From: an uncultured Bacteroidales bacterium
GTDB lineage: Bacteria > Bacteroidota > Bacteroidia > Bacteroidales > F082
Length of the DNA stretch: 64,000 bases
Assembly: GCA_947303395.1 (NCBI GenBank)
Contig: CAMYYD010000006.1
Location: 62,001-126,000, forward strand
Reading direction: 5' to 3'
Part shown: one piece after another, positions 8,385 to 16,905 of the stretch
Layout: every line of letters starts with the position of its first letter
Position numbering within the stretch: position 1 is the first letter of the stretch
Translations under genes and position numbers: made by a program
Notes under the pieces: generated by a model
Databases searched by the model: none
What the model saw: only the letters and a program-made list of their open reading frames with translations
What the model was told of the DNA's origin: nothing

Positions 8385-10772
8385 ATGAAAAAGTTCTCTG
8401 ATAACCTCATCAAAATCCTATCGCTGGGCATAGGTCTCGCCATTGGCATCGTGCTGATTGCCAAGGTGTGCTTCGAATTGTCGTATGACAGTTTCTACAA
8501 GGATGTGGATCGCATCTATCTCATCAAGGCTGAAACAGTTTTGGGCGACAAACAAGACGATTTCGACCAAATCAGCGGTGGTGTGGCTCCAGGCTTCAAG
8601 GCCGAGGTGCCGGGCGTTGAGGAGGCAACTCGCGTTGTCATGGGCACCCGTGATTTAAACTATCTTGACGAGGAGAAAAACCTGGTGTTCAAATGTAAGA
8701 CGCTCATAGCCGACACCTGTTTCTTTAAGGTGTTCTCACGACCCATCATCGCCGGAGATATCGTTAAAGCATTGAGTAACAAGGATAATATCGCTGTATC
8801 GCGTTCTTTTGCAGAAAACGTTGGAGGAGTGAATGAATGTCTCGGCAAGGTTATTATGAATGAAAACCGTCCTGAAAAATTCATTATTGAGGCGGTTTTT
8901 GAAGATTTTCCGGAGAACGGAACGTTTTCATTCGGCATAGTGAAATCGCTGGAGTTATATCAAGCTGCATCAAGAGACAACTGGGTGTTCAACGATATGT
9001 ATACCGGCTATGTTAAATTGCAGGAAGGCGTTGATCCTAACTCGCTTGACGAGGCTATCTATAAAATGCAGACAACTCATCAGGATTTTGAGAAACTGAA
9101 GACGCAGATAGGCTACCAGGTGCGCTATCACCTCGCGCCATTCGACAAATTGCATACGTCTGACACCGAAGTGCATAGCAAAGTGATTGTACTCGGTATT
9201 GTGGCTTTCCTGTTGCTTTTTATTAGCATGATGAACTATATACTTGTTGTGCTTTCGGCAATGATGAAACGCTCAAAGGAAATTGGCATCCGCAAATGCT
9301 ACGGTGCCGGAGGACGTGAGATTTATCTTATGCTGACAAAGGAAGCAGCAGTACATATCGCATTGGCTTTGTTGCTTGCCGTAGTGCTTATCCTTGCTGG
9401 AAACAACCTGGCGCTCAATCTGTTGGGTACATCATTCACCACCACTCTCATCCAACCGAGCATCCGTATGATTGTAGCGGTTCTTGTACTGATATTTGTG
9501 ATTTCCGTAGTAGTTCCTGGAATTCTTTATACGCGTGTTCCTATTTGGAAGGCTATCCAAAACTTCAGCATGAACATGCGTCACTGGAAACTGTTTCTTT
9601 TGAGTCTGCAGGTGGCGGTGAATGTGTTTATCATGGCTATGTTGCTTGTGGTTACTGGGCAATACGAATATCTTGCCAATGAAGATTTGGGATATAATTA
9701 CAAGGATCTTTATTACATCGATATGCAAACCGTCAAGACACGCGATTTGGTGGTTAATAAGCTTAATGCCATGCCTGAAGTTGAGGGCGTGGAGGCTTGT
9801 GCTATTTTACCTTTCCAATATGCTGAAGGCAATGTGGTGCAAAAACCTGGTGAGAGAACAACTTTGGTGCAACTCGCTGACGGTTTTTACGTATCGGATG
9901 GTTTTTACGATCTGATGGAAATTCCTTTTATTGCCGGCACCTATCCAACTGACTCGTTGCAGGTGGCGGTCAGCGAAAGCCTCATCGAGAAAATGAAGGA
10001 GTTTGAGGATTGGAGCGACGGCGCAGTGGGGAAACAGATTTTAATATCAGACCATAGTTATTTCTATGTAGGCAAAAAACTGTATATCGAACCGCTGACG
10101 ATTTCCGGTGTTTACCGCAACATCCGTATTGGCAGCGCCCTCGATCCGAACCTGAAACCAAGTTGCTATTTCCATGGCGACCTATACAGCGGTACCAAGT
10201 TTGATGGTGTGTTTTTCGGCAAAACCAGTATGCACCCTATGCGTTATCTGTTGGTTAAAGTGCGTCACGCCGATAAAAAGACAAAAGACCGCATCCATGA
10301 TGTTGTTAATGAGGTTACAGAAGGGAATGAACTTGAGGTGAAGCTTTATTCCGACGAGGTCCGTGCCCAGTATGCCGACAACCGCAAGATGCGAAACACC
10401 ATATTTGTGGGAGCTTTGTTCGCTATATTTGTGTCGCTTATCGGTTTGATAGGCTATGTCATCGATGAGTTGAACCGCAGAAGCAAAGAGATTGCGTTGA
10501 GAAAAGTGCATGGCGCAATGTCGAGCGAGATAGTGAGGATGTTCACTCTGGAGATTCTGAAGCTGTCGTTGGTGGCTGCTGTTTTGGGTGCTGTCGGTGC
10601 GTTTTTCGCTTCCCGCAGCTGGCTCGAGCAGTTCGCTTTCCGCATCGGCCTCTCGCCATGGTATTTCATCGGCGGCGCAGTGATAGTCCTGACAATTGTG
10701 GCTATCGTAGTGGCCTTCAGCAGCAGTAAAATCTCAAAAATGAATCCTGTTGAATCATTGAAAAAAGAATAA
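8385..10772 (+). CDS. MacB/FtsX-type ABC transporter permease 3
   Basis: This 795-residue permease is a paralogue of permease 2. It has the doubled periplasmic plus FtsX layout, with boxes SKEIGIRKCYGAG and SKEIALRKVHGAM and the final MNPVESLK. The first 47 residues match permease 2 except one. It is the first gene after a sigma-54 promoter at 8339, so it probably heads an inducible unit with permease 4 (2-base gap) and perhaps the ATPase at 13291. Having several divergent permeases next to one ATPase gene is usual for this Bacteroidota family. Whether they form heterodimers is not shown by the sequence. Confidence 0.9.
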   Translation: MKKFSDNLIKILSLGIGLAIGIVLIAKVCFELSYDSFYKDVDRIYLIKAETVLGDKQDDFDQISGGVAPGFKAEVPGVEEATRVVMGTRDLNYLDEEKNLVFKCKTLIADTCFFKVFSRPIIAGDIVKALSNKDNIAVSRSFAENVGGVNECLGKVIMNENRPEKFIIEAVFEDFPENGTFSFGIVKSLELYQAASRDNWVFNDMYTGYVKLQEGVDPNSLDEAIYKMQTTHQDFEKLKTQIGYQVRYHLAPFDKLHTSDTEVHSKVIVLGIVAFLLLFISMMNYILVVLSAMMKRSKEIGIRKCYGAGGREIYLMLTKEAAVHIALALLLAVVLILAGNNLALNLLGTSFTTTLIQPSIRMIVAVLVLIFVISVVVPGILYTRVPIWKAIQNFSMNMRHWKLFLLSLQVAVNVFIMAMLLVVTGQYEYLANEDLGYNYKDLYYIDMQTVKTRDLVVNKLNAMPEVEGVEACAILPFQYAEGNVVQKPGERTTLVQLADGFYVSDGFYDLMEIPFIAGTYPTDSLQVAVSESLIEKMKEFEDWSDGAVGKQILISDHSYFYVGKKLYIEPLTISGVYRNIRIGSALDPNLKPSCYFHGDLYSGTKFDGVFFGKTSMHPMRYLLVKVRHADKKTKDRIHDVVNEVTEGNELEVKLYSDEVRAQYADNRKMRNTIFVGALFAIFVSLIGLIGYVIDELNRRSKEIALRKVHGAMSSEIVRMFTLEILKLSLVAAVLGAVGAFFASRSWLEQFAFRIGLSPWYFIGGAVIVLTIVAIVVAFSSSKISKMNPVESLKKE

Positions 10773-10774
10773 AA

Positions 10775-13099
10775 ATGAGCAGTTACCTTAAATTCCTATC
10801 CCGCAACAAGCTTTACACCGCCATCGAAGCGGTGGGCCTCGCTGTAAGCCTCGCCTTTGTCATCATCATCGGCAGTTACGTGTGGCAGCAATACAGCATC
10901 ACCCGCGAAAGCCCCGACCGGAAAAACATCTATTGCTTCGGGATGCCGGGCTATCTCGGCTCCACTTACGCTTTCGTTGACGAGGTGAAAGACCGCGTCC
11001 CCGAGGTGGAACTTGCCACACGGTATTGTATTGAGGCCAATCCACCCATTGTCATCATTAACGACGAGGAGATTGAAGCCTCGTTGACTGCCGTAAGCAA
11101 GGAATTTTTCACAATGTTTCCATATCTCAAATTTGTTGAAGGCGGGCCCGAAGGCATTGAAGCGCCAATGAATGTCATCGTGAGCGAGAGTTTTGCGCAA
11201 AAATACGATTTGAAAGTTGGAGAAACCTTGGATTTGATTTTGAACAAATATGTTATCATTGGCATCATTGAGGATTTCCAAAACACGGTGCTGGAAACAA
11301 CAGATTTGATTGTCAACGAACACGACTTTCTCAACAAATCTGCTTGGGATACGCCATACGACCGTTTCGGCTCAACCATTCCTTTCATCAAATTCAAAGA
11401 GGGCACCGACCCACAAGTGATTTACGACAAGGTGGAAGCAGTTTGCAAGGAAATCTATCCCGACATGTACGGCCAGGCTTTCTTTGAACGGTTGGACATG
11501 ACCCGTTTTGACCATCTGTTTTTCAAAGACTTTGGCGAACCTAACGACCAACTGAAACATGGCGACATCAAAACACTGAAACTCTTGGCACTCGTTGGGT
11601 TGTTACTGTTACTTTCGGCAGTATTCAACTACATCAATCTTTCGTTTGCCCTCACGGGAAAACGAGCCAAAGAAATGGCCACGCGCCGCCTATTAGGTGC
11701 ACAGAAAACGGCCATCATTTGGAAATATGTCGCTGAATCATTGCTGTTTACTGCGGTTTGCTTCGGACTTGGGCTGTTGTTAGCCTACGCTTTTGCGCCT
11801 TCAATGAATGCTTTGCTCAACAATCCGAGCATCCCAATTCACATTCAGATAACGCCAATGTATTTTTTGGCCTATATTGCCATCGTTATGATGGTTGGCG
11901 TGCTTAATGGCATCATCCCTGCATGGTTTGCCAGTCGCGTGGAGCCGATGGATGTGGTAAAAGGCACCTTCAAGCGCAACACAAAGATGGTCTTTAATAA
12001 GGTGTTCATTGTCATCCAAAATGCTTTGGCAGTTTTCCTTATCGCGATGGCAATTGTGATGGAGGCGCAATATCGCACTTCGTTGAACCGACCGAAGCAT
12101 GTCAACACGGATAATCTCTATTATCTGTCGGTTTTATCCTCTACGCCACAATCCGAATTGCGTGAGTCGTTGGAATCATTGCCTTGTGTGAAACGCATTG
12201 GATGGTGCAAAGGTGTTCCCGGTCATCCTTGGGGTCAGCAATGGTCTCTTACACGTGACGGTCGGACCATCGCGTATGTGCCGTTTATGATGGATACCGC
12301 TGCTTTTCAAATGTTTGATATTGAGATAATTAAGGATTATCATACTCCGATTCACAACTCTGTCTGGTTCAGTGAAAAATCATTCGCAGCGACAGGTCTC
12401 GATGACGATTATCACGACATCAGCCAGACTTTAGCGCAGAAGACACGTGATTGTGAGCAGGTGGCCGGTGTGTTCCGCGATTTCCCAGTCAATAGTAGCA
12501 ATATGGGCGAGGATTACTATATGTATATCAGCATTGTGAGGCCCGAAGACTTCAAGTGGGGCGGTTTCGTTATTGAGACTGTCGGCAATCATAAAGAAGT
12601 AAAAAAGGCCATCCAAGAAGTTGTGGATGAATGGCTTGACGGGGAACTTCCGACAGTTGTTGCTGATGGCTACATTGACGATTTCTATCTTGAAGCCCTT
12701 AAGCCCGCCAAGAACAACATGCGGCTGATGGAGATATTTATGCTTCTTGCCGTGCTGATTTCGCTGCTCGGCCTCATTGCCATGAGCACCTACTGCGCGG
12801 GCGAGAATGCCCATTCGATAGCCGTCCGCAAGGTGTTTGGCGGTACTGTGGAGAGTGAGACGTGGCGCAATGTGAAGGAATATATGGTTTTAGTAATTGT
12901 TGGTGCCGTTATCGCCGTGCCTTTGGCGGTCTGGGCGGCACAACGCTACCTGGAGCAGTTCATCGTCAAACTTGAAAACTATTTCTGGATATTTGCGGTG
13001 TCTGTTGTCATCGCTTTTATGATGGCCTTTCTGTCCGTATTATGGCAGACATTAAGAGCTGCGAGGACTAATCCAGCGGAGGCACTGAAAAAAGAATAA
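10775..13099 (+). CDS. MacB/FtsX-type ABC transporter permease 4
   Basis: This 774-residue permease is the most divergent of the four. It keeps the first TM (about 15-38), the periplasmic domain, a FtsX block with AKEMATRRLLGAQKTAI, a second periplasmic domain, and a last FtsX block with HSIAVRKVFGGTVESE and the terminal TNPAEALKKE. The start is two bases after the permease 3 stop, so the two are surely co-transcribed. It is probably the partner of permease 3 and powered by the ATPase encoded downstream at 13291. Confidence 0.9.
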   Translation: MSSYLKFLSRNKLYTAIEAVGLAVSLAFVIIIGSYVWQQYSITRESPDRKNIYCFGMPGYLGSTYAFVDEVKDRVPEVELATRYCIEANPPIVIINDEEIEASLTAVSKEFFTMFPYLKFVEGGPEGIEAPMNVIVSESFAQKYDLKVGETLDLILNKYVIIGIIEDFQNTVLETTDLIVNEHDFLNKSAWDTPYDRFGSTIPFIKFKEGTDPQVIYDKVEAVCKEIYPDMYGQAFFERLDMTRFDHLFFKDFGEPNDQLKHGDIKTLKLLALVGLLLLLSAVFNYINLSFALTGKRAKEMATRRLLGAQKTAIIWKYVAESLLFTAVCFGLGLLLAYAFAPSMNALLNNPSIPIHIQITPMYFLAYIAIVMMVGVLNGIIPAWFASRVEPMDVVKGTFKRNTKMVFNKVFIVIQNALAVFLIAMAIVMEAQYRTSLNRPKHVNTDNLYYLSVLSSTPQSELRESLESLPCVKRIGWCKGVPGHPWGQQWSLTRDGRTIAYVPFMMDTAAFQMFDIEIIKDYHTPIHNSVWFSEKSFAATGLDDDYHDISQTLAQKTRDCEQVAGVFRDFPVNSSNMGEDYYMYISIVRPEDFKWGGFVIETVGNHKEVKKAIQEVVDEWLDGELPTVVADGYIDDFYLEALKPAKNNMRLMEIFMLLAVLISLLGLIAMSTYCAGENAHSIAVRKVFGGTVESETWRNVKEYMVLVIVGAVIAVPLAVWAAQRYLEQFIVKLENYFWIFAVSVVIAFMMAFLSVLWQTLRAARTNPAEALKKE

Positions 13100-13103
13100 T
13101 TAA

Positions 13104-13237
13104 TCTCACGCAGAAATAGCGGAAACAGCAGAATCTGACCTACGCGAGATCCGATTGCTTAGCAATCAAATTCAAATGTGGAAGAAAAATAAGGAAGATA
13201 AAATCTGCGAGTTCAGCGAGATCTGCGAGAGACAAAA
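13104..13237. repeat. Dispersed ATCTGCGAGA element, copy B
   Basis: This fills most of the 191-base gap between permease 4 and the ABC ATPase. From about 13141 it is nearly identical to the copy at 730-838, including the palindrome GATTGCTTAGCAATC and the end GAGATCTGCGAGAGACAAA. The first part (TCTCACGCAG...) keeps only the end motif. Confidence 0.8.
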
Positions 13238-13290
13238 ATAGGAATAATATTTTTAAATTTTGAATGTTAAATCTTTAAATAATTAAAACT

Positions 13291-13971
13291 ATGATTAAAG
13301 TAGAAAATTTAGTGAAGATCTTCCGTACGGAAGAGATTGAAACCCTGGCGCTGAATGGAGTGTCATTTGAGATTAACGACGGCGAATTTGTTGCCATAAT
13401 GGGACCTTCGGGCTGCGGAAAATCAACGCTGCTCAACATTTTGGGCTTGCTCGACAACCCTTCGGATGGAAAATACGAGCTGCTCGGCCAGCAGGTGGGC
13501 GATCTGAAGGAGAAAGACCGCACCAAGTTCCGCAAAGGCAACATCGGCTTTGTGTTTCAGAGTTTCAACCTTATCGACGAATTGAATGTGTATGAGAATA
13601 TCGAGCTGCCGTTGCGCTACATGAACATCGGTGCCACCGAGCGCAAGGAACGTGTGACGGCCATCATGAAACGCATGGCGATATCGCACCGCGCACAACA
13701 TTTCCCGCAGCAGCTGTCGGGCGGTCAGCAGCAGCGTGTGGCTATAGCCCGCGCCGTGGTCGCCAACCCGAAGCTCATCCTCGCCGACGAGCCTACCGGT
13801 AACCTCGACTCAAAGAACGGCAAAGAGGTGATGGAACTCCTGACCGACCTCCACAAAGAAGGAACCACCATAGTGATGGTGACCCACTCGCAGCGCGATG
13901 CCGGCTATGCCGACCGCATCATCAATTTGTTTGACGGAAAGATTGTTGAGGACGTGCTACAGGAGTTGTAG
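13291..13971 (+). CDS. ABC transporter ATPase, LolD/MacB/FtsE type
   Basis: This cytoplasmic ATPase of 226 residues is the normal length for the LolD/FtsE/MacB-N group. It has Walker A GPSGCGKST (38-46), a Q-loop in FVFQSFNLID, the signature LSGGQQQRVAIARA, Walker B LILADEPTG and the switch histidine in MVTHSQRD. It energises the permeases encoded upstream by closing around ATP and pulling on the FtsX domains. It is the only ATPase of this class in the window, so it presumably serves all four permeases. A dispersed repeat separates it from permease 4. Confidence 0.95.
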   Translation: MIKVENLVKIFRTEEIETLALNGVSFEINDGEFVAIMGPSGCGKSTLLNILGLLDNPSDGKYELLGQQVGDLKEKDRTKFRKGNIGFVFQSFNLIDELNVYENIELPLRYMNIGATERKERVTAIMKRMAISHRAQHFPQQLSGGQQQRVAIARAVVANPKLILADEPTGNLDSKNGKEVMELLTDLHKEGTTIVMVTHSQRDAGYADRIINLFDGKIVEDVLQEL

Positions 13972-13975
13972 AAAT

Positions 13976-14026
13976 CTTGGAAAAGTGTCAAAATATAGGC
14001 AAAAACACCTTGGAAAAGTGTAAAAT
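13976..14026. promoter_or_regulatory. Direct repeat CTTGGAAAAGTGT, 33-base spacing
   Basis: CTTGGAAAAGTGT at 13976 and again at 14009 are each followed by a short A/T stretch. The start-to-start spacing of 33 bases equals that of the palindrome pair at 6980/7013. The second copy covers the -33 region of the BspA-like gene promoter, a position where a bound protein would block or assist RNA polymerase. Confidence 0.55.
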
Positions 14027-14029
14027 TGT

Positions 14030-14037
14030 TATCTTTG
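14030..14037 (+). promoter_or_regulatory. -7 box of the BspA-like gene
   Basis: TATCTTTG is a perfect TAnnTTTG element, with TTG at 14010-14012 as a plausible -33 box. It places the transcription start near 14045, only about 15 bases before the ATG at 14059. Confidence 0.7.
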
Positions 14038-14058
14038 CGCATTGAAAGTCAAATTGTT

Positions 14059-15678
14059 ATGGCAAAAAGAATATATATCCTACTTGCACTTCTATTGATG
14101 ATATGCGCCACAGCTTCTGCATACGATTTTGAGGCGGTTTGTTCAACTGGGCAGACGCTTTACTATAACATCAATACCGATGGCATTTCCGTAACGGTTA
14201 CCTATCCATGCTATGACGGGCAATACAGCTATTATTCCGGTTATGAAATGCCCCAAGGTGATTTGACGATTCCCGATAGCGTTGCATACCAAAATAACAT
14301 GTATGCTGTTACAGCAATAGGTCCTAATGCGTTTAAAAGTTGCTACACTTTAGGGGCAGTCACTCTACCGAACACGCTGATTGAAATAGGCGCACATGCA
14401 TTCCATGGCACAAACATGAACGGATATGGACATCATCTCGTAATTCCCGATGCTGTGGTTTCTGTAGGCGACCAAGCTTTTTATAGTGTTTCCGTACATG
14501 AACTTACTATAGGAAAATCCGTGCAAAACATGGGATATCGGGCTTTCGATTGCAGTAATATGGAAATTATACATTACAATGCAACCAATTGCAATGACTT
14601 GACTTCGGTAGCCATTGGTTCTGGAAGGAATATCAATACACTCACTATTGGTGAAAATGTGGAATATATTCCAGCAAAGTTATTTTATTGTTTTGACAGA
14701 CTTGCTTGCGATGTTGTCATTCCGAATTCTGTGATTAGCATAGGAGAACAGGCTTTTTTTGATGCCAATATTACGTCCGTGGTTATTGGAGATGGCGTCG
14801 TTGACATTGGAGCGTGGGCGTTTTACAATGCCCATTATCTAACAAGCCTCACATTGGGAACCGGCCTGAAAACTATACAAGAAAGCGCGTTTTTCGATTG
14901 TAATATTGAGGGCAAGTTGGAACTCCCGGATTCCCTTGAGGTTGTCGGCTATGCTGCTTTCTATGGTAACAATTTCACATCGGTACATATTGGACCTTGT
15001 GTCAGTTTATTAGATTCACAGGCGTTTATGAGTTTTGATTTACAATCGGTTGTCATTGAAGCGACGGTGCCACCACTTATCGGCGGGCATACCTTTGGCT
15101 ATTATACAACCACTATTCATGTGCCATGTGCGTCACTTTGCGATTATCTCTCCATTCAATCATCCAATCAATATTGGGCTAATTATACAAACATCACGGC
15201 CATTTTTCCATATCAGATAACAGTAGAGAGTGCCAATGAGCAGATGGGGTACGCCTATGTCACCCAAGAGCCCGATTGTTGTAACATTAAGGCATGGGTC
15301 AGAGCATACCCAAGACCAGGTTTTGAGTTTGATTGCTGGAAGTTGGACGGTGTTATTGTTTCGACCGAAGAGATTTTTGGTATTAATGTGGCTGAGGATA
15401 TGCAACTTGTGGCTTATTTCAAGGTTTATGACGGAATTGAAGAGGACTATAATAATAGTTCCAAATTAAAGGTTTATCCCAATCCTGCTAAGGATTTCGT
15501 GCGAATTGGAGGCATTGAACTCTTCGAAGTGCAGATTTATAATGCACTTGGTCAGCTGGTAAAGACGGTGCATGGGACGAATGAGATTGATGTAGAAGGA
15601 TTGCCGCAAAGCGTTTATATGCTGCTTATAAGGGATGTTGAAGGGAGGAGATTTAAGACACGAATTCAAAAAGGTTGA
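14059..15678 (+). CDS. Secreted BspA-like leucine-rich-repeat protein with T9SS sorting domain
   Basis: This is a 539-residue secreted protein. The start is the ATG at 14059, because an in-frame TTG at 14026 falls inside the promoter. A signal peptide spans about 1-21 (MAKRIYILLALLLMICATASA). Residues 60-340 hold tandem Treponema/BspA-type leucine-rich repeats (LRR_5) with the recurring pattern 'ipdsV..IG..AF..c.l..v.iG'. A short repeat-like module (Flg_new-like, about 360-410) follows. The last 75 residues are a type A T9SS sorting domain (KVYPNPAKDFVRI ... VYMLLIRD). It is probably anchored on the cell surface, where BspA-like proteins bind host or matrix components. It sits inside the exporter locus but has its own promoter. 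Confidence 0.88.
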   Translation: MAKRIYILLALLLMICATASAYDFEAVCSTGQTLYYNINTDGISVTVTYPCYDGQYSYYSGYEMPQGDLTIPDSVAYQNNMYAVTAIGPNAFKSCYTLGAVTLPNTLIEIGAHAFHGTNMNGYGHHLVIPDAVVSVGDQAFYSVSVHELTIGKSVQNMGYRAFDCSNMEIIHYNATNCNDLTSVAIGSGRNINTLTIGENVEYIPAKLFYCFDRLACDVVIPNSVISIGEQAFFDANITSVVIGDGVVDIGAWAFYNAHYLTSLTLGTGLKTIQESAFFDCNIEGKLELPDSLEVVGYAAFYGNNFTSVHIGPCVSLLDSQAFMSFDLQSVVIEATVPPLIGGHTFGYYTTTIHVPCASLCDYLSIQSSNQYWANYTNITAIFPYQITVESANEQMGYAYVTQEPDCCNIKAWVRAYPRPGFEFDCWKLDGVIVSTEEIFGINVAEDMQLVAYFKVYDGIEEDYNNSSKLKVYPNPAKDFVRIGGIELFEVQIYNALGQLVKTVHGTNEIDVEGLPQSVYMLLIRDVEGRRFKTRIQKG

Positions 15679-15738
15679 TTTATTTATTTTTAAATTATTT
15701 TTTTTAGGTAATTTTATTTTGGTAAAAAATATTTTTCT

Positions 15739-15746
15739 TATCTTTG
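15739..15746 (+). promoter_or_regulatory. -7 box for the ATPase_2 / NtrC / kinase operon
   Basis: TATCTTTG fits TAnnTTTG, with TTGG at 15719-15722 as a likely -33 element. Transcription would start near 15753, favouring the ATG at 15766 over the upstream in-frame TTG at 15757. Confidence 0.65.
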
Positions 15747-15765
15747 CGCAAAAATATTGATTATT

Positions 15766-16902
15766 ATGGTAGATAGTTTAAATCCGTTCGTTGTATCGGG
15801 CAAAATTCCGCAGGAATATTTTTGCGACAGAGTTGAAGAAGCGGCACAACTGGAAAAATCGCTCCGCAATCAACTGAATGTGGTGCTGACATCGTCGCGC
15901 CGTATCGGGAAAACAGCATTGGTAGATTTTGTCTTCGACAAGCCAGAAATCCGCGATAATTATATCACAATTTCGGTGGATATTCTTCATACAACCTCAT
16001 TCCGTGAGTTTATTCTGACATTGGGCACCGCGGTTTTCGAAAGCGTGGCGACACGCAGCGTAAGACTTCGTAAACAATTTGTTACAATACTAAAATCGCT
16101 TAGCGCAAGTTTTGGATACGACCCTATTTTGAACGTTCCGACATTTGACGTGAGATTGGGTGATGTTCAAAATCCGGAATATACACTTGCTGAGATTTTC
16201 CATTATCTTGAATCAGTTAATAAACGATGCCTTGTCGTAATTGATGAATTTCAGCAGATTGTATATTATCCTGAAAAAAATGTAGAAGCCATACTTCGCA
16301 CACTTATTCAGAAATTGTCGAACGCAAACTTTGTCTTTTCAGGAAGCCGTCGCCGTATGATGGAAGAAATATTCTTTTCATCGAAACGGCCGTTTTACCA
16401 AAGTGCAAAAGCTTTAAGGCTTGAGCCGATTGATCATGATATCTATCTCGATTTTGCGACAAATAATTTCGAGAAATCTGGCAAACACATTACACCTGAA
16501 GCTTTTACACACGTTTATAATACGTTTTGGGCTGTTACTTTCTATATACAACGAATTATGAAGGACGCTTTTGCGGAAACTAGTGTTGGTGCTACATGTG
16601 ATATCAATATGGTAAAACAACTCATTGAAGATTATATTGATGAGAACGACTCACGCCTTCGTGAACAACTATCTTTTATCACCGAGTCACAGAAAGAGCT
16701 TCTCTATGCGATTCATGCAGAGCAACATGTGCAAAGCATAACTTCATCAGAATTCAACAAAAAATATCGTCTTCGCTCACCGAGTTCAACGCAATCGGCT
16801 TCTATAAAGTTGCTGGAATACGACATGATTACTCGTAAAGAGAAGATATATTCCATTTCCGACCCATTATTTAACTTATGGCTTGACAGGAAAAATGTAT
16901 AG
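15766..16902 (+). CDS. ATPase_2-family (archaeal-type STAND-like) ATP-binding protein
   Basis: This 378-residue protein has an N-terminal AAA/STAND-like ATPase. It carries the PF01637-style P-loop SSRRIGKTAL (43-52), a Walker B CLVVIDEFQQI, a VFSGSRRRMM sensor stretch, a PLEPIDHDIYLDF-like helical part and a C-terminal winged-helix region (YRLRSPSSTQSASIKLLEYDMI ... YSISDPLFNLWL). Such proteins are widespread and mostly uncharacterised; some resemble signalling or toxin-like NTPases. The response regulator gene starts three bases after its stop, so it is co-transcribed with the two-component system. Whether it acts in that pathway is unknown. Confidence 0.8.
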   Translation: MVDSLNPFVVSGKIPQEYFCDRVEEAAQLEKSLRNQLNVVLTSSRRIGKTALVDFVFDKPEIRDNYITISVDILHTTSFREFILTLGTAVFESVATRSVRLRKQFVTILKSLSASFGYDPILNVPTFDVRLGDVQNPEYTLAEIFHYLESVNKRCLVVIDEFQQIVYYPEKNVEAILRTLIQKLSNANFVFSGSRRRMMEEIFFSSKRPFYQSAKALRLEPIDHDIYLDFATNNFEKSGKHITPEAFTHVYNTFWAVTFYIQRIMKDAFAETSVGATCDINMVKQLIEDYIDENDSRLREQLSFITESQKELLYAIHAEQHVQSITSSEFNKKYRLRSPSSTQSASIKLLEYDMITRKEKIYSISDPLFNLWLDRKNV

Positions 16903-16905
16903 ATT

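Noticed and set aside
14026..14058. TTG start giving 11 extra residues before the BspA-like signal peptide
   Set aside because: The codons lie in the -7 box, and the ATG at 14059 begins a textbook signal peptide.
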